Below are positions 60,001 through 64,000 of a stretch of 64,000 nucleotides of DNA, piece after piece. Where the stretch lies: contig CP137686.1 in NCBI GenBank assembly GCA_037976565.1, positions 2,770,019 to 2,834,018 of the forward strand, written 5' to 3'. Position 1 is the first letter of the stretch; each line of letters begins with the position of its first letter. The notes under the pieces are model-generated. The model saw nothing but the letters and a program-made list of their open reading frames with translations. It was not told where the DNA came from and searched no databases. This stretch comes from Mesocentrotus franciscanus (lineage: Eukaryota > Echinodermata > Echinoidea > Camarodonta > Strongylocentrotidae). Position numbers and translations under genes: made by a program.

Positions 60001-60377
60001 TTTTACTGTCCATTATATAGCGCGGCGCCTATATCAATATCCTCTACTGCGCTTGATACTAAGTATATATTATTACGCCAAGGAGTTACTTCCTACTGGA
60101 TACCCATCTAATTCACCTGCGAGAGTGGCACAAAAACTTTTAGGGGGAAAACAGCTTTTGGGGACCGACAAAAGAATAGAAAGTTTTCTAGAACTCTACC
60201 TCCTTCAAATAGTTAAACAAAGAAATCCTTCAAACATACCTCCATGTACCCAAAGGCGTGGCAAGTGAGCAAGATTTCTGGCGAGTCTTGTCCGTTCAGA
60301 TTGAATATGAAGTTCTTTCCTATGTGAGCCGGGGTGACTGGGTATGGGGACTCGTTCTCTATCTCTTCCATCATCAT
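56750..60377 (-). CDS. Death-domain protein, 5' partial, 4 exons seen
   Basis: Join of 60377-60240, 59362-59203, 57962-57899 and 57044-56750 (138, 160, 64 and 295 nt; 218 codons plus stop). Phases 0, 1 and 2 match at every junction. Donors are gag|gtatgt, ggtg|gtacgt and ccaag|gtacgt; acceptors are ctccag|, gaaaag|, ctacag| and ttccag|. The last ~85 residues have the Death-domain pattern: LHEIAGEVPHNYYIPLGLKL, GLEKAKLDSI, then A...AMEAWKNR, then LK.IL....LKRIAEKF. Such domains recruit partners by Death-Death contacts in apoptosis or immune signalling. The first ~100 residues alternate like beta strands (NFIFNLNG, EILLTCHAFGY, ITIALSFGNKKIDMICHVDI). They could be UPA-like, as in UNC5/PIDD-type proteins, but I cannot assign them. 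A short Pro/Ser linker separates the two parts. The first exon opens with ATGATGATG right after an acceptor, so more 5' exons are likely. Confidence 0.87.
57899..57962 (-). other. Death-domain gene, third exon seen (linker)
   Basis: A 64-nt exon coding QAPPSTMLPNQATENVYSRP, a probable flexible linker. It is supported by acceptor tctacag|, donor ag|gtacgt, and phases matching both neighbours. Confidence 0.75.
58284..58677 (-). mobile_element. MITE family 1, with target duplication
   Basis: Reverse orientation copy of the 18683 element in an intron of the Death-domain gene. Flanked on both sides by acagagtat (8-9 bp duplication), which fits a hAT-like origin. Confidence 0.85.
59203..59362 (-). 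other. Death-domain gene, second exon seen
   Basis: Starts VKSLSASELIEFKSNSVDFQ and ends HVDIPSGG plus one base. Beta-rich and without a recognised domain name. A large (CT)n-rich tract (59395-59665, GA on the plus strand) lies just upstream in gene sense. Confidence 0.85.
59395..59665 (+). repeat. (GA)n/GGGGA tract in a Death-domain gene intron
   Basis: gagaggggag variants; on the gene strand this is a pyrimidine tract leading to the acceptor at 59362. Confidence 0.9.
60010..60130 (-). mobile_element. SINE family A, fragment
   Basis: Has ggatacccatctaattcacc, gagagtggca and a tatatagcgc tail motif shared with the copy at 33941. It lies inside an intron of the Death-domain gene. Confidence 0.55.
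60240..60377 (-). other. Death-domain gene, first exon seen
   Basis: Codes 46 residues in phase 0-0, MMMEEIENES to AFGYME. The acceptor's polypyrimidine tract is a (CT)n microsatellite. ATG could be the translation start if the upstream exon is untranslated; otherwise the three Met codons are internal. Confidence 0.8.
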
Positions 60378-60379
60378 CT

Positions 60380-60790
60380 GGAGAGAGAGAGAGAGAGAGA
60401 GTGAAAGAGAGGGCAAAAAGAAAAAAGTGTGAAAGACGATAGATAGATTGTGTGCATGTGAGAGTGTCAGTTTGCGTGGATGCGTGTGTGTGTGTGTGTG
60501 TGCGTGTGTGTGCGTGCATGCGCGTGTGCGTGTGAGTGTGCGAGAGAGATCAACGAACAGGAACAGACGGATAGAAAGACAGAAAGTGACAGAGATATAC
60601 AGAGATAGACAGAAAGAGGCAGAATTACATACAGCATGCATGAACAGAGACAAAGATAGGCGGACAGATTAAGGAGGGAGGGAAGAAGTGAGGGGGTAAA
60701 AAGAGAAACTTTATAGAGAGATAACGAATAGAAATAGATTTGTAGGAGCGATAAAGAGATAGAGAGAGAGAGAGAGAGAGAGGATGAGAC
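60380..60790 (+). repeat. (GA)n and (GT)n microsatellites
   Basis: ga at 60381-60402, gt/gc at 60483-60540, ga at 60758-60782. All upstream of the first seen exon of the Death-domain gene. Confidence 0.85.
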
Positions 60791-61788
60791 AGGGAGGGGG
60801 AGGGGAAAGCGAAATGAAGGAGAGAATAGGAGAGTTGGGTATTAGAGGGAGCGGTAAAGAGAAGAATGGAAAGAGGGGGTGAATTGTTTAGAATTTCCAC
60901 AATGGCTCTTGTAGTAATTATTATTTTCCTTAATCATCGTTGTTTATAATAAAATAACCTATGGGCTTATCATTACATTTGTTTGTGTTTCACTAAGAGC
61001 AGAAGTGCAAATCCATCTATACCTACTTCTTTCTTTTCTAAAAACTTGTGAACTATTAATTATTTGTCAATTGAATTTTACAGCTGCAATGTGACGAATG
61101 CAATTATTCTACCACACAAACCGTCAAAATGCATTTTGAACAAACACGTCAATATTAATTACTTGTCAAATTAATTTCACAGCTACATTGTGACAAATGC
61201 AATTCTGTCTTGATCTCACTGGAGCCTGAAAGTGTTAACATAACATTGTTAAACTACCTCAAAACCACAACTTCACGAAATTATTCGATTTTACACCTTG
61301 AAGATTTAACACCATCAGTGGCATAGAATAGGCTCAGTCATTAAAGGGGCACTGGTATTCAGGGGGCTGGGGCAGACGATAAATATCACATTTCTATCGA
61401 TTGTTCAAGAGAGGATAAGGTATGGGAGGATATTGCATCATTTTCTTCTCACGATGTCTTTCTCCTTTTCTCTGCTTTCTCATTTGTCACGATTGTAAAG
61501 ACTTTCAAGAAGTTTTAAGATTGTATTGCCTAGATAGAAATCATCTTCGAGTTATGTCACATAATTATGAGGACGATTGCATGCTTTTAATATTGATGCA
61601 CTGCGCTATGTAAATTTTCTTTCTCTTTCTTTTGTCTCCCCGTCTTTTTTTCTCGCCATTTAGTCGAGGGTGCATCCCCCGGGCTTCACGTACTAGCTAC
61701 GCCACGGAGAGTGAGAAAGTATGCTGACAATCACAACTCTGACAATGCGGATATAATATTCAGACGTCCGATAATAACCACTAAAACC

Positions 61789-62400
61789 TCGGCCACACCG
61801 ACAAGCGGACTTAAAGCCGACCTATCCTGGGCCATTCCGATTAACATAATTTTCTTCGACCTGTATTACAGGTCGAGCTTCGGTGTGGTTTCGGTCTCGT
61901 CGGTGTGTTTTGTGTATGATTCCACATTCACATCGCTAAACCGACTCCGAACCGATTCCGAACCGACCGAGTCTTCGTCAGTGGAGGCAAGATAATTCTC
62001 AGGTTAGCCTACGTGTCTTTTTCCCGAAGATTCATAATATCGAAGGGGGGAGGGGGTTTCCCTGAAAGTTCGTTTATCGGAAAGTTCATAATTCCGAAAA
62101 TATAATCGAATCCAGTATCGTTCTAGGAATAGCGAGCCTTCAGAATAATGAACCTTCGGATTAAAGCATCATATGTTCAGAACTAGGAATCTTATTTCAT
62201 TTTTCTGAATTATGAATCCCTAGCTGGTATTGGGAAATGTGTGTCGGATTTATGAACCTTCGGAATTCATCTTCTGTAAAATGATACTTTGGAGAAAAAA
62301 AAGAGTTACTCCCAATTTTTATTCGGTGTGTCGTCGTTCTTGCGTCGGCCTCGTTGAAGTGACTGCGGTATCAAACCTCACTTGCTGTGGTCGAGACCGC
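61789..62400. mobile_element. Foldback-type element with accgac words
   Basis: ggccacaccgacaagcgg against inverse gtctcgtcggtgtg, then ccgactccgaaccgattccg. The vocabulary is like the 38384 element. A second cggtgtgtcgtcg occurs at 62324. Between them is a degenerate array of ttcggaattatgaacctt-like words (61990-62290). Confidence 0.45.
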
Positions 62401-62891
62401 TGATAACCCTACCTTGACAAGCACGAGTTAAGGTATTTGTCACAGTTTGTCGGTTGAAACAAAGACGACTAGTTTAAAGAGGCCATCGAGTTCTAACTGG
62501 TAAACAAAGATGATAAATATGTTGTGAGCTTTCACATTCTTTTAATGTCAGTTTTGAAGATAGGGGAATAGTTTCTCAAAATAGTTTAATACACACAGTG
62601 GCATGGCAGTTAGATCTAAACATTTGAGGGTTTTTTTAAGGGGCTTTTGAAGAGCTTTCTTTTTCAGGAAATATCCCATTTTATCATACCTTTCCCAACT
62701 GACATAGAGCGAATAAACAAGAAGCGTTTTTCACCTTTACCATTTCCCCCAGAAATCAACCTTCTCTCCGCGCGCAGGGAGCACGGGGATCTTAAGATCA
62801 CCAGGCGTCCGATCTGCAAGGACAAGTGGTTTGGAATGACAAGCGAAGAGGTTAAAAGCTCAAGAGATTCACTCGTGGCCAATTTGAAACA

Positions 62892-63295
62892 TTCAAGCTA
62901 CAGTTGACTATTGGTCAACCGATTGCATTGTGATGGAAACTGCCAGGAAGCCAGTGGTAAGGTTGATTATGTGGTGCATAAGATAAATGTATGCAGGGAG
63001 GTTGTGGTATGATCAGAAGTGGAAAAATATTAAATTATTCTTGCTGAAAATCCCATCACTGAACACAGAAATGGGTGTATGGGACTACAATACACACGTG
63101 GCATGAATGATTGGTCTAAACTTTTCAGCTATTTTCTCATTATATTTCGAATAAGAGGGCATTTGAAAAATAGTCCTCTTCAAAGGATATTCCTCCGATA
63201 TTATCCCACACTGTTTTTCTTTTTTAAAAAGAATGAATGAGAACGCTCATGATATATATATATTTCACCTTTCCAGAATTCAACTTTCTCCTTAA
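62892..63295 (+). mobile_element. MITE family 1, diverged relative
   Basis: Same order of motifs as family 1 (gattgcattgtgatgg, ggttgattatgtggtgcata, tgggactac) and right end ccagaattcaactttctcc. Older or a subfamily; the left end is poorly kept. Confidence 0.7.
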
Positions 63296-63904
63296 ACAAC
63301 TGCTAAAAAAAAGCGAAGTTTAAAAGGAAATGTCGGACCGGTAATAGTGGTTTGATCATTGGGGGATTCCATCAGTACGGTTTATCGTCTTCGTGAATCT
63401 TGTGTTATCTTAAACGATTTATCCTACACTTGAAAGATCTTTAGAGATGTTGACAGACCCAAATTAAATCCCTTTTCAACAGAACTAAAGGGTTAATGCC
63501 ATACCAAGAAATGCTTACCGCTGAAGCTTTCAAATGTCATGATCATGACGATAGTAGCATCTTTATACGTGGGGGTAGAGCGCTATAGCAAGATGAACTC
63601 CTTGCATGTTGTGCGCTTTAATGGATTAAATGGGTGCCTAAGCTGCCATAAGCTATCAAATTACTTACAATCCATGTCAAAAGATGACATTTTACATTAT
63701 TTTTAGATCAATCAAGAGACTTATCAAAAGGAAGACGCATCTAAGCTGGTCAGAGAATCCATTAGGATTAGGGCCAACAATTCCTATAACACGGGTTACG
63801 AGTGTATACCTGCATTTGTAAACTGCAAGGATTATCTTAAACCATTTTAAACGGTTCAAAATAAATGCTGGAAAACAAAAATCGTGAATTATATACAGAT
63901 TTTC

Positions 63905-64000
63905 ATTATTATAGTTATCATCGGTATTATCATCAAAATGTCCATCATATTCATCATCACTCTAGACATTCACCATCGTCAACATCATCATCATCATCAT
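63905..64000 (+). repeat. (CAT)n low-complexity tract at the window end
   Basis: catcatcat variants run off the edge. Confidence 0.85.

Noticed and set aside
62647..62907. 86-codon plus-strand frame and its minus mirror
   Set aside because: Partly within a MITE family 1 relative; no known motif.

Overview
This window looks like animal nuclear DNA, most probably from an echinoderm and perhaps a sea urchin. It is AT-rich and intron-bearing. Long (CT)n/(GA)n, (TA)n, (AGT)n and (GAT)n microsatellites are everywhere, along with tRNA-like SINEs, many small terminal-inverted-repeat elements, and one scaffold gap of exactly 500 N. The lineage is inferred from repeat style and from the two protein families present. 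Nothing in the window fixes the species.

Two protein-coding genes can be assembled from the sequence, both on the minus strand. Gene 1 (26402-30370, three exons) encodes a complete 300-residue secreted protein. It has a signal peptide, an exact Tyr-His-Tyr-His motif split from its upstream half by an intron, a second YQYH copy, and a Gly/Pro/Arg-rich tail. It belongs to the YHYH-domain family, whose biochemical role is unknown to me. Gene 2 (56750-60377, four exons seen, 5' end not found) encodes a protein ending in a Death domain. That points to an intracellular adaptor or receptor tail in apoptosis or innate-immune signalling. All splice junctions in both genes keep the reading frame.

The rest is repeat-dominated. 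0-10 kb: ATT/AGT and CT microsatellites, a degenerate ~35-bp array, a tRNA-derived SINE, and duplicated blocks separated by (GA)n. 10-26 kb: two weak exon candidates, a GCCCC-rich minisatellite, palindromes, a 392-bp MITE, a foldback element built from short recurring words, the N gap, and MITE fragments. 26-31 kb: gene 1, whose first intron holds a 55-bp-arm inverted repeat, a C-arm/G-arm foldback array, and a tandem array that copies the exon-1 splice-donor junction. 31-53 kb: SINEs of at least three families, several tandem arrays, three further foldback or palindromic elements, and a MITE. One SINE family has a head resembling the Alu domain of SRP (7SL) RNA. 53-64 kb: a diverged tandem array, a 741-bp solo LTR with a 4-bp target duplication, a segmental duplication carrying a MITE, gene 2 with a SINE abutting its stop codon, and further foldback and MITE copies.

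The two genes show no functional link beyond shared strand. I found no operon-like system, no CRISPR array, and no convincing rRNA or true tRNA gene. The most interesting leads are the 7SL-like SINE, the duplicated splice-donor array in gene 1, the word-built foldback elements, and the microsatellite serving as a polypyrimidine tract in gene 2.
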